Of a stretch of 64,000 nt of DNA, positions 53,686 through 64,000 are shown piece by piece. Position numbers and translations under genes: made by a program. The notes under the pieces were generated by a model. The model was not told the DNA's origin. It did not search any database and saw nothing but the letters and a program-made list of their open reading frames with translations. Position 1 is the stretch's first letter. Every line of letters begins with the position of its first letter. The DNA is from Paenibacillus ihumii (GTDB taxonomy: Bacteria; Bacillota; Bacilli; Paenibacillales; Paenibacillaceae). The stretch is from the NCBI RefSeq assembly GCF_001403875.1, contig NZ_LN884299.1:992117-1056116 (forward strand). Reading direction: 5' to 3'.

Positions 53686-54816
53686 ATGGAGCATTCCTGG
53701 GGAATAGACCATTTGGAGAAAATCGTACTGGAGGCCGAGGCGATCCGCAAGGTAGCTCCTTTCCTAATGGAGCGCAGCCTGCACCGTCCCTTGATCGTAG
53801 CCGACCAGAATACTTCTGACGCGGCAGGGAAGGCCTTGATAGAGAGCCTGCAGTCCCAAGGCTTGCAGGGAGAGCTGTGCCTTCTGGAGCCGAATGCTGC
53901 CGGCGATGTCGTCGCTGATGAGCAAGCCGTCGTGCAGCTGCTGCTTGAAGTGAAGCCAGGTACAACGGACGGGCTTATTGCGGTCGGCGCCGGTACGATC
54001 CATGATATCGTGCGCTTTGTGAGCCATAAGACGGGAATACCGTTTATCTCGGTTCCCACAGCTCCTTCTGTGGACGGCTTTACTTCGGCGGGAGCGCCGC
54101 TGATTATTCGCGGAATCAAGAAGACGGTAGCTGCCGTGCCGCCGATAGCGATATTTGCCGATCTGCATATTCTCATGCAGGCACCGCAGCCGCTGATTGC
54201 GGCCGGCTTCGGAGATATGCTCGGCAAATATACCTCCCTGTTCGATTGGAAGGTATCCCGCCTGACAGGGGGAGAGCCATATAACGAACAGGCCGCGAAT
54301 ATCACGGAGCAGGCGCTTCAATCCTGTGTCCGGCATGCCGCCCAAATCGGACAGCGCACGGAGGAAGGCGTTCGCGTCCTGATGACGGCCTTGATCGAGT
54401 CGGGCATCGCGATGCTGATGTTCGGGCAATCCCATCCGGCCTCCGGTGCAGAGCATCATCTGTCCCATTACTGGGAGATGGAATACTTGCGCCGGGGCAG
54501 CCGAGCGCTGCTGCACGGAGCCAAGGTCGGTGTCGCCTGCGCCGAAATCTCCCGTTTGTACCATGCGGCCGTGGATGAAGGCATATTCCCGGGGCGGCAG
54601 CCTAACGTGCTAAGCGAACATGGTGGGCAGATCCGGGAATGGATGGCCGAGGTTCCGTCCGCTTCCCGGATTCGGGAGCTGCTGGCCCTCGCCGGCGGTC
54701 CTTCTACGCTTGAAGAGCTTGGCATCGATGAGGAATTATTTGCGGAGAGCCTTCGCGAGGCGCACCTCGTCCGGTACAACCGGCATACCTTGCTTCGCGC
54801 ATTGAATGAAGCTTGA
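53686..54816 (+). CDS. araM: sn-glycerol-1-phosphate dehydrogenase AraM
   Basis: 376 residues of the iron-containing-alcohol-dehydrogenase-like group. The dinucleotide loop is GLIAVGAGTIHDIVRFV, and metal ligands are seen in PTAPSVDGFTSAGAPLI, GQSHPASGAEHHLSHYWEME and HGAKVGVACAEI. Bacillus AraM makes glycerol-1-phosphate from dihydroxyacetone phosphate. It follows araB by 27 bases with GGAGG and ends the operon; its place among arabinose genes is conserved though its reaction is not arabinose catabolism. Confidence 0.92.
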   Translation: MEHSWGIDHLEKIVLEAEAIRKVAPFLMERSLHRPLIVADQNTSDAAGKALIESLQSQGLQGELCLLEPNAAGDVVADEQAVVQLLLEVKPGTTDGLIAVGAGTIHDIVRFVSHKTGIPFISVPTAPSVDGFTSAGAPLIIRGIKKTVAAVPPIAIFADLHILMQAPQPLIAAGFGDMLGKYTSLFDWKVSRLTGGEPYNEQAANITEQALQSCVRHAAQIGQRTEEGVRVLMTALIESGIAMLMFGQSHPASGAEHHLSHYWEMEYLRRGSRALLHGAKVGVACAEISRLYHAAVDEGIFPGRQPNVLSEHGGQIREWMAEVPSASRIRELLALAGGPSTLEELGIDEELFAESLREAHLVRYNRHTLLRALNEA

Positions 54817-54840
54817 TCAGTCATTCATGTATTGAAAGGA

Positions 54841-54878
54841 AGAGGGATTGTCTAGAGAGTATTCTGGGCAATCCTTCT
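54841..54878 (+). terminator. Terminator of the ara operon
   Basis: A 12-pair stem (AGAGGGATTGTC with GGCAATCCTTCT, two G-T pairs) followed by AATTTATAT. Confidence 0.7.
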
Positions 54879-55049
54879 AATTTATATCTAGTTTATTGAT
54901 CGCTTAAGCACCCTTCAAAATCGATTGTTTAAAACTTAATTTATAAATTTAAATAAAATGTGAACTTTTCTATAAACTATTTAATAGGATTAACCGATAT
55001 AACCTTGTGCGAAATTATCGCCGGAAAAATTTGTATAGAGGTGACGGTA

Positions 55050-55394
55050 GTGGAATGGTATTTAAAGGTTCTCAAAAACTATGTCGGGTTTGAAGGGAGA
55101 GCACGGCGTACAGAGTATTGGATGTTTGTTCTGTTCAATTTTATTGCTTCACTCATCCTTGGCTTTATCGGCGGATTCATAGGCCTGGATTCAATTCTAT
55201 CTTATATTTATTCACTGGCTGTTTTATTGCCGAGCTTGGCAGTGGCCGTACGCAGATTGCATGATACAGGAAGAAGCGGCTGGATGATCCTTCTAAGTTT
55301 AATTCCCCTAGTAGGCGCGATTGTTTTGATTGTGTTCATGTGTCAGGATAGCCAGCCAGGCGACAATAAATATGGATCGAATCCAAAGCTTTAA
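55050..55394 (+). CDS. DUF805 membrane protein
   Basis: 114 residues from a GTG five bases after GAGGTGA. It opens EWYLKVLKNYVGFEGRARRT-EYW, the signature of DUF805, and has three to four membrane helices with VAVRRLHDTGRSGWMILLSL between them. The family is widespread and of unknown function. An upstream extension to 54960 has no ribosome site. Confidence 0.85.
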   Translation: MEWYLKVLKNYVGFEGRARRTEYWMFVLFNFIASLILGFIGGFIGLDSILSYIYSLAVLLPSLAVAVRRLHDTGRSGWMILLSLIPLVGAIVLIVFMCQDSQPGDNKYGSNPKL

Positions 55395-55581
55395 AATTTA
55401 AGTATTTTATACATAAGATTTAAGCTTAATTTTAGATTTAGTTTTGGAAAAGAGCAGGAGTCTAAGGGCCGTACAGGTTTTTGGACTCTTTTGCGATATA
55501 CAAATGCCTTCGATTTACGAAAAACAAATAATGGGTATATTTGTCAACGTATACTAGTATATTCATTAGGTGGTGTTTTTT

Positions 55582-55773
55582 GTGCAGAAATTAAAGTCGA
55601 ATTATATTAAGCATAGAATCGAAGAGGAACGTCAGCAGCTCGGCCAGTTGGCTGAGCAATACGGTCTGCGGGATATGCGTGTGCTGCGGCAATCCATGGA
55701 GCTGGATCGGCTGATCAATCACTATAATGAGGTTATGTATGATTATTTACGCAGGAAAGAGCCGATTGCCTGA
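55582..55773 (+). CDS. Spo0E-like sporulation phosphatase
   Basis: 63 residues from a GTG after AGGTGGTG. HRIEEERQQLGQLAEQYGLR followed by VLRQSMELDRLINHYNEVMY is the two-helix Spo0E pattern, with the S-x-E-L-D core as SMELD. Such proteins dephosphorylate Spo0A~P and delay sporulation. It supports a spore-forming host. Confidence 0.8.
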   Translation: MQKLKSNYIKHRIEEERQQLGQLAEQYGLRDMRVLRQSMELDRLINHYNEVMYDYLRRKEPIA

Positions 55774-55990
55774 GGCATACGGTTTCTTGCGGAGATAACG
55801 GTTTGCGGAGCGAGCTCCTGTTTATCCATAATATTCTTGTTGAAAGAAGGCAGCAGCTCCGCTGCAATTTTTTGGTACAATTATTTGGTGCAATTATATT
55901 TGGTACAATTTTATAAGCAATGCATATATGCAGATCATAGCATCCAAGCAGGCCAGTCCAAGTGAAATGATTCGCATATTAACGAATTGC

Positions 55991-56028
55991 AAAAAGCTTC
56001 ACTCCATAAGGAGAGCGAAGCTTTTTTT
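55991..56028. terminator. Bidirectional terminator between spo0E-like and mmsB
   Basis: AAAAAGCTTC and GAAGCTTTTT flank a loop with an inner TCC/GGA pair; A- and T-tracts serve both directions. Confidence 0.8.
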
Positions 56029-56063
56029 GAATTGTGCCGCAGCACAGGCTATGGCCTCCGAAC

Positions 56064-57221
56064 TTAATTCGTCTTGGACTTGTTGTAAATGTCAAAGGCC
56101 ACGGCAAGCAGCAGAACAAGTCCTTTGATGCCTTGCTGCCAATCGACTCCAAGACCGATCAGGGACATGCCGTTATTCATGACGCCCATGACCAGACCGC
56201 CGATGATGGCCCCTATGACGGTACCGATCCCGCCGGAAGCGGAAGCGCCGCCGATGAAGCAGGCTGCGATCGCATCCAGCTCGAAGTTGGTGCCTGCTTT
56301 AGGTGTCGCCGAGTTCAGGCGTGCCGCGAAGATCAGGCCGGATAACGCAGCCATCGCGCCCATATTGACGAACACCCAGAAGGTGACCTTCTTCGTCTTG
56401 ACTCCGGACAGTTTGGCGGCCTTCTCATTGCCGCCCAGCGCGTAAATATGGCGCCCGGCGATCATGCGGTTCATAACGAAGGAATAGATAACGATGAGCA
56501 CGAACAGGATAACGAGAATGTTCGGAATCCCGTTATACGTAGCCAGTACATAGGTAAAGACGTTGACTACGGCTACGAGGGAGGCCACCTTGGCGATAAA
56601 AATCCACATCGGCGCAGTCTCGAAATTGTACTTGATCTGCGTCTGGCGATCCTTCCACTCCTGCCAAATGACGAGCAGCGAGAGAATGGCGCCGAGCACG
56701 ATCGTCAGGATGTGAATGCTCTCGCCTCCGAACCAGTCGGGCAGAAAGCCGGAGCTGATCTTCTGAAAGGACTTCGGAAACGGCGAAATCGATTGGCCGT
56801 TCAGAATAATCATCGTCAGCCCGCGAAACAGCAGCATCCCGGCCAAGGTGACGATAAAGGCAGGGATTCTCACATAGGCGATCCAGAAGCCCTGCCAGGC
56901 GCCGATCAGCGCCCCGGCCCCCAGCGAAATGATGACGGCGAGGAAGGGAGGAAGCTGCATGTCGACCATCATGATGGCCGCCAGCGCCCCTATAAACGCC
57001 GCGATGGAGCCGACCGACAGGTCGATGTGCCCCGTGATGATGACCAGCACCATCCCGATGGCCAGCACGAGAATGTAGCTGTTTTGCAAAATCAGATTCG
57101 TTATATTCAGCGGCTTAAGCAGAATGCCGTCCGTTAAGATTTGGAATAAGACCGTAATAAATACCAAGGCGATAATCATGCCGTATTGGCGGATGTTTTT
57201 TTTGAAAAGCTCGCTAATCAT
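56064..57221 (-). CDS. mmsB: Monosaccharide ABC importer, permease (MmsB/GguB type)
   Basis: About 385 residues. It has ten or so membrane helices of the ribose/xylose permease family, with GHIDLSVGSIAAFIGALAAI, LILQNSYILVLAIGMVLVII and ISASGGIGTVIGAIIGGLVM-type segments and the C-terminal GVDWQQGIKGLVLLLAVAFD. The second ATG (57221) is better spaced from AAGGA than the first. It lies ten bases after the ATPase gene and ends the operon. Confidence 0.9.
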   Translation of the reverse strand: MISELFKKNIRQYGMIIALVFITVLFQILTDGILLKPLNITNLILQNSYILVLAIGMVLVIITGHIDLSVGSIAAFIGALAAIMMVDMQLPPFLAVIISLGAGALIGAWQGFWIAYVRIPAFIVTLAGMLLFRGLTMIILNGQSISPFPKSFQKISSGFLPDWFGGESIHILTIVLGAILSLLVIWQEWKDRQTQIKYNFETAPMWIFIAKVASLVAVVNVFTYVLATYNGIPNILVILFVLIVIYSFVMNRMIAGRHIYALGGNEKAAKLSGVKTKKVTFWVFVNMGAMAALSGLIFAARLNSATPKAGTNFELDAIAACFIGGASASGGIGTVIGAIIGGLVMGVMNNGMSLIGLGVDWQQGIKGLVLLLAVAFDIYNKSKTN

Positions 57222-57231
57222 TTGCATTTCC

Positions 57232-58770
57232 TTACCCCCTGCCTCGAGTCATGGATTTCATCAATACTTCCTGGGTGGCGTCCTCGCGCTGGACCTCCCC
57301 GGTAATTCGCCCTTCGCTCATAACATAGATGCGGTCGCACATGCCGAGAAGCTCGGGAAGCTCCGAGGAGATGAACAGAATGCCCTTGCCCTCATCTGCC
57401 AACTGATTGACGATGGAATAGATTTCATATTTGGCCCCAACGTCGATCCCGCGGGTCGGTTCGTCCAGAATGAGGATCTCCGGCTGGGCATAGATCCATT
57501 TGCTGAGCACAACCTTTTGCTGGTTGCCCCCGCTAAGATTAACCGTCTTCTGCAAAATGCTCGGCGTCTTGATCTTTAACTTTTGCCGGTATTCCTCGGC
57601 GACCAGCACCTCTTCGTTCTCATTGATTACGCCGCGGCGGGACAGCTTGCCCAAATTGGCCAGAGAAATGTTCCGCTTGATATCATCGATCAGCACGAGC
57701 CCATAATGCTTGCGGTCTTCCGTCACGTAGGCAATGCCGTGCCTGATCGCGCTGCTGATGTCGTTCACGCGGATTTCCTTCCCGTTCAGCAGCAGCCTGC
57801 CCTGGATGTTCTTCCCGTAGGATTTGCCAAAAATGCTCATGGCGAGCTCCGTTCTTCCCGCCCCCATAAGCCCGGCCACGCCGACAATTTCACCGCGCCG
57901 GATATGGATGTTGATGTCATCCAGCATTTTGCGGCCTTCCTGCTCGGGATGATCCACCTGCCAGTTCTGCACTTCAAACAGCTTCTCCCCGATGTTTGGC
58001 ACCCGCTCGGGGTAGCGATGCGTCAGATCGCGGCCGACCATGCCCTTGATGATCAAATCCTCGGTGACCTGATCCCTGCGCATGTCCAGCGTTTGGATGG
58101 TTTTGCCGTCCCGTAGAATCGTGATCGAATCCGCTACCTTTTCGATTTCGTTCAGCTTATGGGAAATGATGATAGAGGCGATCCCCTGCTTCTTCAGCTC
58201 TAGAATCAGATTGAGCAGGTTCTCGCTGTCGTCTTCGTTTAGAGCAGCGGTCGGTTCATCGAGAATCAGCAGCTTGACCTCCTTGGATAGCGCTTTGGCG
58301 ATTTCCACGAGCTGCTGCTTACCCACTCCGATCTGGACGACATGGGTGTTGGGGGATTCTTTAAGCCCTACCGTTTTCAGCAGCTCCTTTGTTTTGACGG
58401 TTGTCTCGTTCCAGTCGATAATGCCGCGCTTGGTCTGCTCGTTACCGAGAAAAATATTTTCCGCAATCGATAAATAGGGGATCAAAGCGAGCTCCTGGTG
58501 GATGATGACGATGCCCAGGCTCTCGCTCTGCTTGATATCCTTGAATTCGCAAACCTTGCCTTTGAACAAAATATCGCCCTCATAGGAGCCGTGCGGGTAG
58601 ACGCCGCTAAGCACCTTCATCAGCGTGGATTTGCCGGCGCCGTTCTCTCCGCAGAGGGCGTGGATTTCACCCTCCTTCACTTTCAGATTCACATTCTCCA
58701 GCGCCTTGACGCCCGGAAACGTCTTGGTTATTCCTCTCATCTCCAAAATGTAGTCACTCACTGTGCTCAC
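57232..58770 (-). CDS. mmsA: Monosaccharide ABC importer, ATP-binding protein (MmsA/GguA type)
   Basis: About 512 residues with two ATPase halves. The first has [16 protein letters not shown] and [15 protein letters not shown]. The second is degenerate at Walker A ([16 protein letters not shown]) but has [14 protein letters not shown] and [17 protein letters not shown], as in all sugar importers of the RbsA/XylG class. The start is uncertain: a GTG at 58770 near AAAGGC is used here. A ~330-base spacer with tandem repeats separates it from the binding-protein gene. Confidence 0.93.
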   Translation of the reverse strand: MSTVSDYILEMRGITKTFPGVKALENVNLKVKEGEIHALCGENGAGKSTLMKVLSGVYPHGSYEGDILFKGKVCEFKDIKQSESLGIVIIHQELALIPYLSIAENIFLGNEQTKRGIIDWNETTVKTKELLKTVGLKESPNTHVVQIGVGKQQLVEIAKALSKEVKLLILDEPTAALNEDDSENLLNLILELKKQGIASIIISHKLNEIEKVADSITILRDGKTIQTLDMRRDQVTEDLIIKGMVGRDLTHRYPERVPNIGEKLFEVQNWQVDHPEQEGRKMLDDINIHIRRGEIVGVAGLMGAGRTELAMSIFGKSYGKNIQGRLLLNGKEIRVNDISSAIRHGIAYVTEDRKHYGLVLIDDIKRNISLANLGKLSRRGVINENEEVLVAEEYRQKLKIKTPSILQKTVNLSGGNQQKVVLSKWIYAQPEILILDEPTRGIDVGAKYEIYSIVNQLADEGKGILFISSELPELLGMCDRIYVMSEGRITGEVQREDATQEVLMKSMTRGRG

Positions 58771-58899
58771 CAAGCCTTTCGTCTACGTTCGAGTACAAAG
58801 GATAGCGGAGGCCGGAAGGGCCACCGCTGTATCTATCGGAACGAGCCGTTGCGGGAACCGTGCTTTTACGGCGGGGTATCCCGCTTGCATAACTGTGAC

Positions 58900-58997
58900 T
58901 GCATGTATTCGCGGAAGCTATGCGAATTCACTCTGCAAATCCGCGGAAGCTATGCGAATTCACCCTGCATATTCGCGCAAGCTATTGCGAACCACCG
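58900..58997. repeat. Three 32-34 bp tandem repeats between chvE and mmsA
   Basis: Units at 58900, 58934 and 58966 share TGCA...CGCGGAAGCTATGCGAATTC; the third is diverged (CGCGCAAGCTATTGCGAA). Confidence 0.75.
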
Positions 58998-59107
58998 GCT
59001 ACCTTCGCCTATGCTGATGCAAATTTCGCCGCATAATTTGCTCACTAACTTTGCTCGCGTACTCAAGCTTTGCCTGAGTGCAATGGACTAAGCTAAGCTA
59101 ATGCAGC

Positions 59108-60199
59108 TTAGAGTCCCAGCTCTTCTTTCGTATAGTAGCCGGTCTCTACCAGTTCCTGCTCGATGTTCTCCTTATCTACCGATTTAGGCTCCAGCAGATA
59201 GGAAGGAACAACTTTGACGCCGTTGTCATAGGTTTCTGTATCGTTGACCTCGGCTTCGGTGCCTTCGAGAATGCTGAGGGCCATGCCTACGGCTTTTTTC
59301 GCCAGCTCACGGGTATCCTTGAACACCGTTTGCGTCTGCTCGCCGGCCAGGATCGATTTGATCGAGGCAAGCTCGGCATCCTGTCCGGTAACGATCGGCA
59401 TAGGTTTATTGCCCGAGCCGTAACCGACGCCTTTCAGGGAAGAGAGGATTCCGATGCTGATGCCGTCATAAGGGGAGAGAACTGCATCGACGTTCTCTGT
59501 TGCATAGTGAGCGCTCAGCAGATTATCCATGCGCGCTTGAGCGGTAGCGCCGTCCCAGCGCAAGGTGGCGATTTGCTCCATTTTGGTCTGATTGCTGCGA
59601 ACGATCAGCTTGCCGGAGTCGATATAAGGCTGGAGCACGGACATCGCTCCGTCATAGAAGAAATAAGCGTTGTTGTCGTCCGGTGAGCCGCCGAACAGCT
59701 CGATATTGAACGGGCCTTTGCCTTCCTTCAGGCCGAGCTTCTCTTCGATATAGGAGGCCTGCTGCACACCGACCTTGAAATTGTCGAAGGTGGCGTAGTA
59801 GTCCACGTATTCGCTGTTCATGATCAGGCGGTCATAAGCGATGACCTTGATGCCTTGATCATGCGCTTTTTGCAGCACCTCGGTAATGGCGGCTCCGTCA
59901 ATGGAAGCGATGACGAGGAGATCCACGCCTTTGGTGATCATGTTCTCGATCTGGGACACCTGATTCTCCACGACGTCCTCGCCGTATTGCAGATCTGTGC
60001 CGTAACCGTGCTTCTGGAACTCCTTCACCATGTTGTTGCCGTCATTCACCCAGCGCTCCGAGGATTTCGTCGGCATGGCGATCCCAACCGTTCCTTTCTC
60101 GCCCTTGGTCGAGCCGCCGCTGCTGTTATCCTTGCTTCCGCATGCCGTTAAAGATAAGGCCAGTATGAACGTCAGCAGCAATAATGTCGCTTTTTTCAT
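59108..60199 (-). CDS. chvE: Sugar-binding lipoprotein of the monosaccharide importer (ChvE type)
   Basis: 363 residues from an ATG behind GGGGGAAAG. A lipoprotein signal [20 protein letters not shown] with a lipobox Cys at residue 20 anchors it outside the membrane. The mature part ([80 protein letters not shown]) matches ChvE/MmsE binding proteins, which take glucose, galactose, arabinose or xylose. It is the first gene of chvE-mmsA-mmsB and likely feeds arabinose or xylose to the neighbouring ara operon. A cre site lies upstream. Confidence 0.93.
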   Translation of the reverse strand: MKKATLLLLTFILALSLTACGSKDNSSGGSTKGEKGTVGIAMPTKSSERWVNDGNNMVKEFQKHGYGTDLQYGEDVVENQVSQIENMITKGVDLLVIASIDGAAITEVLQKAHDQGIKVIAYDRLIMNSEYVDYYATFDNFKVGVQQASYIEEKLGLKEGKGPFNIELFGGSPDDNNAYFFYDGAMSVLQPYIDSGKLIVRSNQTKMEQIATLRWDGATAQARMDNLLSAHYATENVDAVLSPYDGISIGILSSLKGVGYGSGNKPMPIVTGQDAELASIKSILAGEQTQTVFKDTRELAKKAVGMALSILEGTEAEVNDTETYDNGVKVVPSYLLEPKSVDKENIEQELVETGYYTKEELGL

Positions 60200-60239
60200 T
60201 GTCGCTTTCCCCCTGTGCATCATATTTGATTTCTTTTTT

Positions 60240-60253
60240 TGAATCCGCTTTCA
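60240..60253 (-). promoter_or_regulatory. CcpA catabolite-response element (cre) upstream of chvE
   Basis: On the minus strand TGAAAGCGGATTCA fits TGNAARCGNWWWCA at every position. It lies 41-54 bases upstream of the chvE start, where bound CcpA would block transcription when glucose is plentiful. Confidence 0.75.
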
Positions 60254-61243
60254 GGAGAAAGTATAGCAAGGGGAGGCCGCTTTCGTATTTACAATAAACC
60301 TACTCTTTTTATAAAAATCAAACTTATTTTATGGGGAGGCAACTTGTGTTCCATAGAGTTATTTGGCTGTCGCATGAAAAGGCCCTACACGCGGATAGTA
60401 AATCATAATTGAAGAAGAAATCGCCGGTGTTACGCCTTTATCGTTTTCTTTAGGATCTTCAAACAACGTATTCGAGGTAGGAACCATCCTCACTGCAGTA
60501 TGTCATTCGAAATCCCATGGAGTAGTAAGGCGTTCCGTTCTGTATCCCGGCCGGGCGATTGTTTTTCTTGTTGAGGATTCAGCGGAATAATGTTCCGGCC
60601 TTCGGGTGTTTAGTACTTCTATAAACTTTTACTTAGTTCAAAGCAAATCGCGGTAGTCGAGCTTCAGTTGAACGTTCTCTTTGGAGATTCCTTGTAGAGT
60701 CACTGAAGTGCTGGTAGTAAGTGCCTCAGACTTTCGCAAACATTATATTGTTTTAATTTTATTTTTCTGGTAAAATTTTATAAAGCCATACATATAAACC
60801 CTTTAATTAGCTCCCATTGTACTTCTTGGTCTAGTCTTTTATAAACGCTGAGAGACTAGCTAGAACAACGGGGGTTTTTTGTATGTCTGAAAATGGTCAT
60901 GGAGGTGAATTATGCAGAAAAGAATGAATATTAGTCAGGCGAAAGATTGAACATAGAAAAAACTACATATAAGGAAGTTTAGGGAGATGCATGGTACTGA
61001 AGAGATAGAAAACCAACTCTTATAACTTAATCTGTAGAACACGCAAGTGAGCAACAAAAAGCTTCATTAACTCGATTCAAAGAAGAGATACCATCTGATT
61101 TTGTATTATTTAGATCTGAAACCAGAATAAGCAGAAATTTGCAGTGTAAAATCGTAGATATACATAATCGTTATTTTAAAGAGTTGTAATTAAGTCACTT
61201 AGTTTATATCACAAATCAAGAAGATGATTGAGAGGAGAAAATT
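60254..61243. other. Intergenic region, probably eroded coding DNA
   Basis: Nearly 1 kb. The first 100 bases hold the chvE promoter region on the minus strand. A 12-codon frame MQKRMNISQAKD at 60912 has a good GGAGGTG site but stops at once. Nothing else coding was recognised. Confidence 0.45.
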
Positions 61244-61846
61244 GTGAACATATTTCTATTAAGAAAGGCATTAATATTTTTCATTGTTGCTGTCATGTTG
61301 TGTATGTTACCGGGAAACACATTTGCACAAATTATAAAAGTTGAGACATTAGGAACCGAGGAGGCTATGAGTCAGCTTGAGCTTTTGGAGCAGCAAAGGA
61401 AGCAGGAAGAACTTTATTTTCAAATGGGGTTAGGTCTCTCAGAAGAATTGAGGGACGGTTATATAGGGTTGGCAGCTCAGTACAAGAATATTCCAGATGT
61501 TGTTGCTTGGAGTGAATACCGTATAGCTGAATACGACTATTCCCGTGATGAATTTGAGGAAGCGATCCGTAAACTGCTAGATATTGTATCTAAGTATCCT
61601 AATTCAGATATCGGGGTTGAGGCGCAAATTTTGGCTGCTGAAATAGCGGAAAGCCCTTACAATCCGAATCGTGATTCTGCACGAGCTGCTCAAATTTTAA
61701 TGTTAACTAAGAGTCGCAGCTTAAGTTCAAACCCCAATGAACGTATTCAACTATGGGGTATGATGCGATTGGCAACAAAACGAGTATTATACAACCCAAT
61801 GGTTCGACCTGGAAATACACGTATAATGAAAGAAATCAACTGGTAA
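61244..61846 (+). CDS. Secreted TPR-like N-terminal part of an RHS gene region
   Basis: 200 residues with a signal peptide (LLRKALIFFIVAVMLCMLPG, cleavage after NTFA), a coiled coil (QLELLEQQRKQEELYFQMGL) and helical repeats (YRIAEYDYSRDEFEEAIRKL, LDIVSKYPNSDIGVEAQILA) like tetratricopeptides. From about residue 170 the frame overlaps RHS sequence read in another frame, and its last ~30 residues look like a shadow of that sequence. The natural protein probably ended or continued differently, and a deletion or frameshift joined it to the RHS region. Confidence 0.55.
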   Translation: MNIFLLRKALIFFIVAVMLCMLPGNTFAQIIKVETLGTEEAMSQLELLEQQRKQEELYFQMGLGLSEELRDGYIGLAAQYKNIPDVVAWSEYRIAEYDYSRDEFEEAIRKLLDIVSKYPNSDIGVEAQILAAEIAESPYNPNRDSARAAQILMLTKSRSLSSNPNERIQLWGMMRLATKRVLYNPMVRPGNTRIMKEINW

Positions 61847-64000
61847 GCGTCACTGAACCTATTGGAGTAACGACAGCTGTTTATTATGATTTGTATGGAA
61901 GGATGCAAGCCACTACCGATGGAAACAACCAGTTGACTTCATATGATTACGATGTATGGGGCAATATCATGGTCGTGACGGATCCGTTGAATCAACAAAC
62001 ACACTATGTCTATGATGCTAATGGCAATGTAATTCGAATGATCGACCGTTCAGGTCGAACGACAAATTATGAGTATGATGTGATGAATCGTCTGACTGCT
62101 GTTGAAGCACAAGACATAACGATTCGATTTGGTTATGACGGCGCAGGACGCCGCATTCAAATGACCGATCAGACAGGGACGACAAATTATACGTATACAG
62201 CCGCCGGAAGGTTGAAAGAAAAGACGCTTCCTGATGCAAAGAAAATATCATATACTTACGATCCTGCAGGACAACTATTATCTACTATAGACTACACAGG
62301 AAACGTAGTGAGCAGAACTTATGATGACATCGGCCGGCTTACGCGTGTACAAGACGATGAGGGGAGTGTTGTTGACTACACTTATGATGCAGGTGGGCGG
62401 TTGACACATGAAACCTTGCCAAATAACGTAATTACATCCTATGCTTACGATCCAAACGACCGAGTTATTCAAATAGCAACAACAAGACAGGGTTCGGATA
62501 TTTTCAATCCTTACTCGTACACGTATGACGCGGCGGGCAATATTACAAGTATGTCTGATCACCGTGGCACGTCAACCTATACTTATGACGGAAATAACCG
62601 TTTGATAAGGACGACTTCAGCAAACGGAACACAGGTTGATTATAGGTATGATGGGGTGGGGAACCGATTAGCGGAATCGACGATGTTGCCAGGGCAACTG
62701 AAACAAATACGTCTATATAGCTATAATGCGCTAAATCAGTTAATCGGTCTTGATGATGAGAATAAGAATACCGCATACACCTACGATCTTAACGGCAACT
62801 TGTTGGAAGATGGCAAATACCTATATTCATATGACTCATTGAATCGCCTGATTACGGTAACAGATAGTGTATATGGCTCGATATCTATTACCGATGCGGT
62901 ATATGGCCAAATCTTCTATGAATATAACGGGGATGGTTTGCGAATTGGGTCGATTATAGACGGGCAACGGATTAATTACTACTGGGATCAAGATCAAATC
63001 TCGCTAGAAACTGACGCAGCCGGGCAGATCATCGCAAATCATATTTATGGTTTGCAGCGATTGGCTCGTATATTGGGACCAGGCTCGCCAGCCTATTTGC
63101 CGGATGGAGATAATCGGTTCTATTATTTATACGACGGACATGGCGATGTTCGAGGGATGATAGATCCGTCAGGCAAATTATTAGGGACATACGACTACGA
63201 TCCATGGGGGAATGTTACTAGCCAAACCGGAGAGATGGACAATCCTTTCAGGTACGCAGGGGAATACATGGATCCGACAGGCATGCAATACTTAAGGGCA
63301 CGCTATTACAATCCAGAAATCGGTAGATTTTTGACGGAGGATACGTACCGAGGCTGGTTGGAAGATCCGCAGAGCTTGAACTTATACGTCTATGTAGGTA
63401 ATAATCCGCTGATTTATACTGACCCGTCTGGACATTTCAGGAATCCAATTGAGGCGTGGCGCGAAGGTCCGGAATGGCTGCCCTTTAGTAAAGAGTATGT
63501 CCGCAACTATGATCGGAACTTAGAGACAGGCTTATCCTGGATTGAGGAAAAGAATAAGCCCGCAGGAATGCTTGCCCAAGGATTAACCACCGTGGGTCGG
63601 GTATTCATAATGGACGATCTGTTGACTTTAGCAGACGAATGCGCAACGGATGGAGAAAAGATATTTGCCGCAATTAGCGTTATTCCCCTGGGTAAAATAG
63701 CAAAAGTCATTCGCATTGCTGATAACGCTTTTGACACTTCAAAAGTTGCTACTAAGGCTGCTAGGGGGCCGGGGAATGCTGTTGATGAAGCTAAGGATAT
63801 AAAAAAAATAACAAAAAGTCTTGATTGTAACTGTTTCACTGCAGGAACAAAGGTTTTAACAGACGAAGGGGAGAAACCTATCGAGGAAATCGAGGTAGGT
63901 GACAAAGTCCTAGCCAAAGACGATGAGACAGGCGAGATGGCTTACAAGGAAGTCGAATGGCTCTTCCAACGTGATGTTGAAGAAACATATTATATTACTG
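61738..64000 (+). CDS. RHS/YD-repeat protein with HINT domain (partial, runs off the window)
   Basis: This frame is open from just after a TGA at 61735-61737 to the window end, about 754 codons. It contains roughly a dozen YD repeats (YDAIGNKTS, YDANGNVIRMIDRSGRTTNY, YTYDAAGNITSMSD and others). The RHS core closure DYDPWGNVTSQTG, RYAGEYMDPTGMQYLRARYY, GRFLTEDTYRG and YVGNNPLIYTDPSGH follows, then a linker and the start of a HINT autoprotease (CNCFTAGTKVLTDEGEKPIE). In such proteins the repeats form a shell and the C-terminal tip is a toxin. No start codon with a ribosome site opens this frame, so it is either the rest of the gene at 61244 after a frameshift or an orphan cassette. The toxin and any immunity gene lie beyond 64000. 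Confidence 0.85.

Noticed and set aside
56089..58477. Several 100-230 codon plus-strand frames across the mms genes
   Set aside because: All are antisense to clear ABC transporter genes.

Overview
The window looks like a chromosomal segment of a spore-forming Firmicute, most probably Paenibacillus or a close relative. This rests on a sigma-K relic, a Spo0E-type phosphatase, AGGAGG ribosome binding sites with frequent TTG/GTG starts, an AraR-type arabinose operon, PBSX-like tail genes and many plant-polysaccharide enzymes. It is a mosaic of ordinary metabolic operons and decayed or mobile DNA; several AT-rich patches (about 2.8-5.5 kb, 11.5-13.6 kb, 38-38.8 kb) look transferred. No rRNA, tRNA or CRISPR was seen.

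Layout. 0-5.5 kb: the 3' end of a beta-helix fructotransferase-like gene, a broken sigK, a broken IS256-type transposase, a broken sigma-like gene and an ABC-2 exporter. 5.6-10.3 kb: a feruloyl-esterase-like secreted enzyme, an MFS permease and a LacI-type regulator, sharing near-identical operator candidates. 10.4-20.6 kb: IS3-type relics, a fragment of a condensation domain, a second ABC-2 exporter, a SecA2-type ATPase, a single-module NRPS (C-A-T, no thioesterase) and an NRPS-coupled protein faintly resembling BtrH. 20.7-26.2 kb: GH105, AraC regulator, GH43 and the hybrid cluster protein. 26.3-27.2 kb: gene fragments, including an aminoglycoside 6-adenylyltransferase relic.

27.4-45.7 kb: a headless, integrase-less PBSX-like cluster (probable tailocin). 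It has an ImmA peptidase, an Xre repressor, four 13-bp operators and an ArpU-type activator. A three-gene UPF0261/TIM-barrel module of about 3.4 kb follows, then sheath, tube, frameshifted assembly chaperone, a short tape measure, baseplate, fibre, holin and amidase. 46-47.2 kb: two small regulator-like genes behind a possible SOS box.

47.3-54.9 kb: araA-araR-araD-araB-araM with AraR palindromes and a tandemly duplicated ribosome-binding region before araB. 55-56 kb: a DUF805 protein and a Spo0E-like protein. 56-60.3 kb: a ChvE/MmsAB-type monosaccharide ABC importer with a cre site. The window ends inside an RHS-repeat protein with a HINT domain, probably a polymorphic toxin whose C-terminal tip lies beyond the edge. 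Functionally, the esterase, GH43, GH105, arabinose operon and sugar importer fit degradation of arabinoxylan and pectin; the tailocin, NRPS and RHS loci fit competition with other bacteria.
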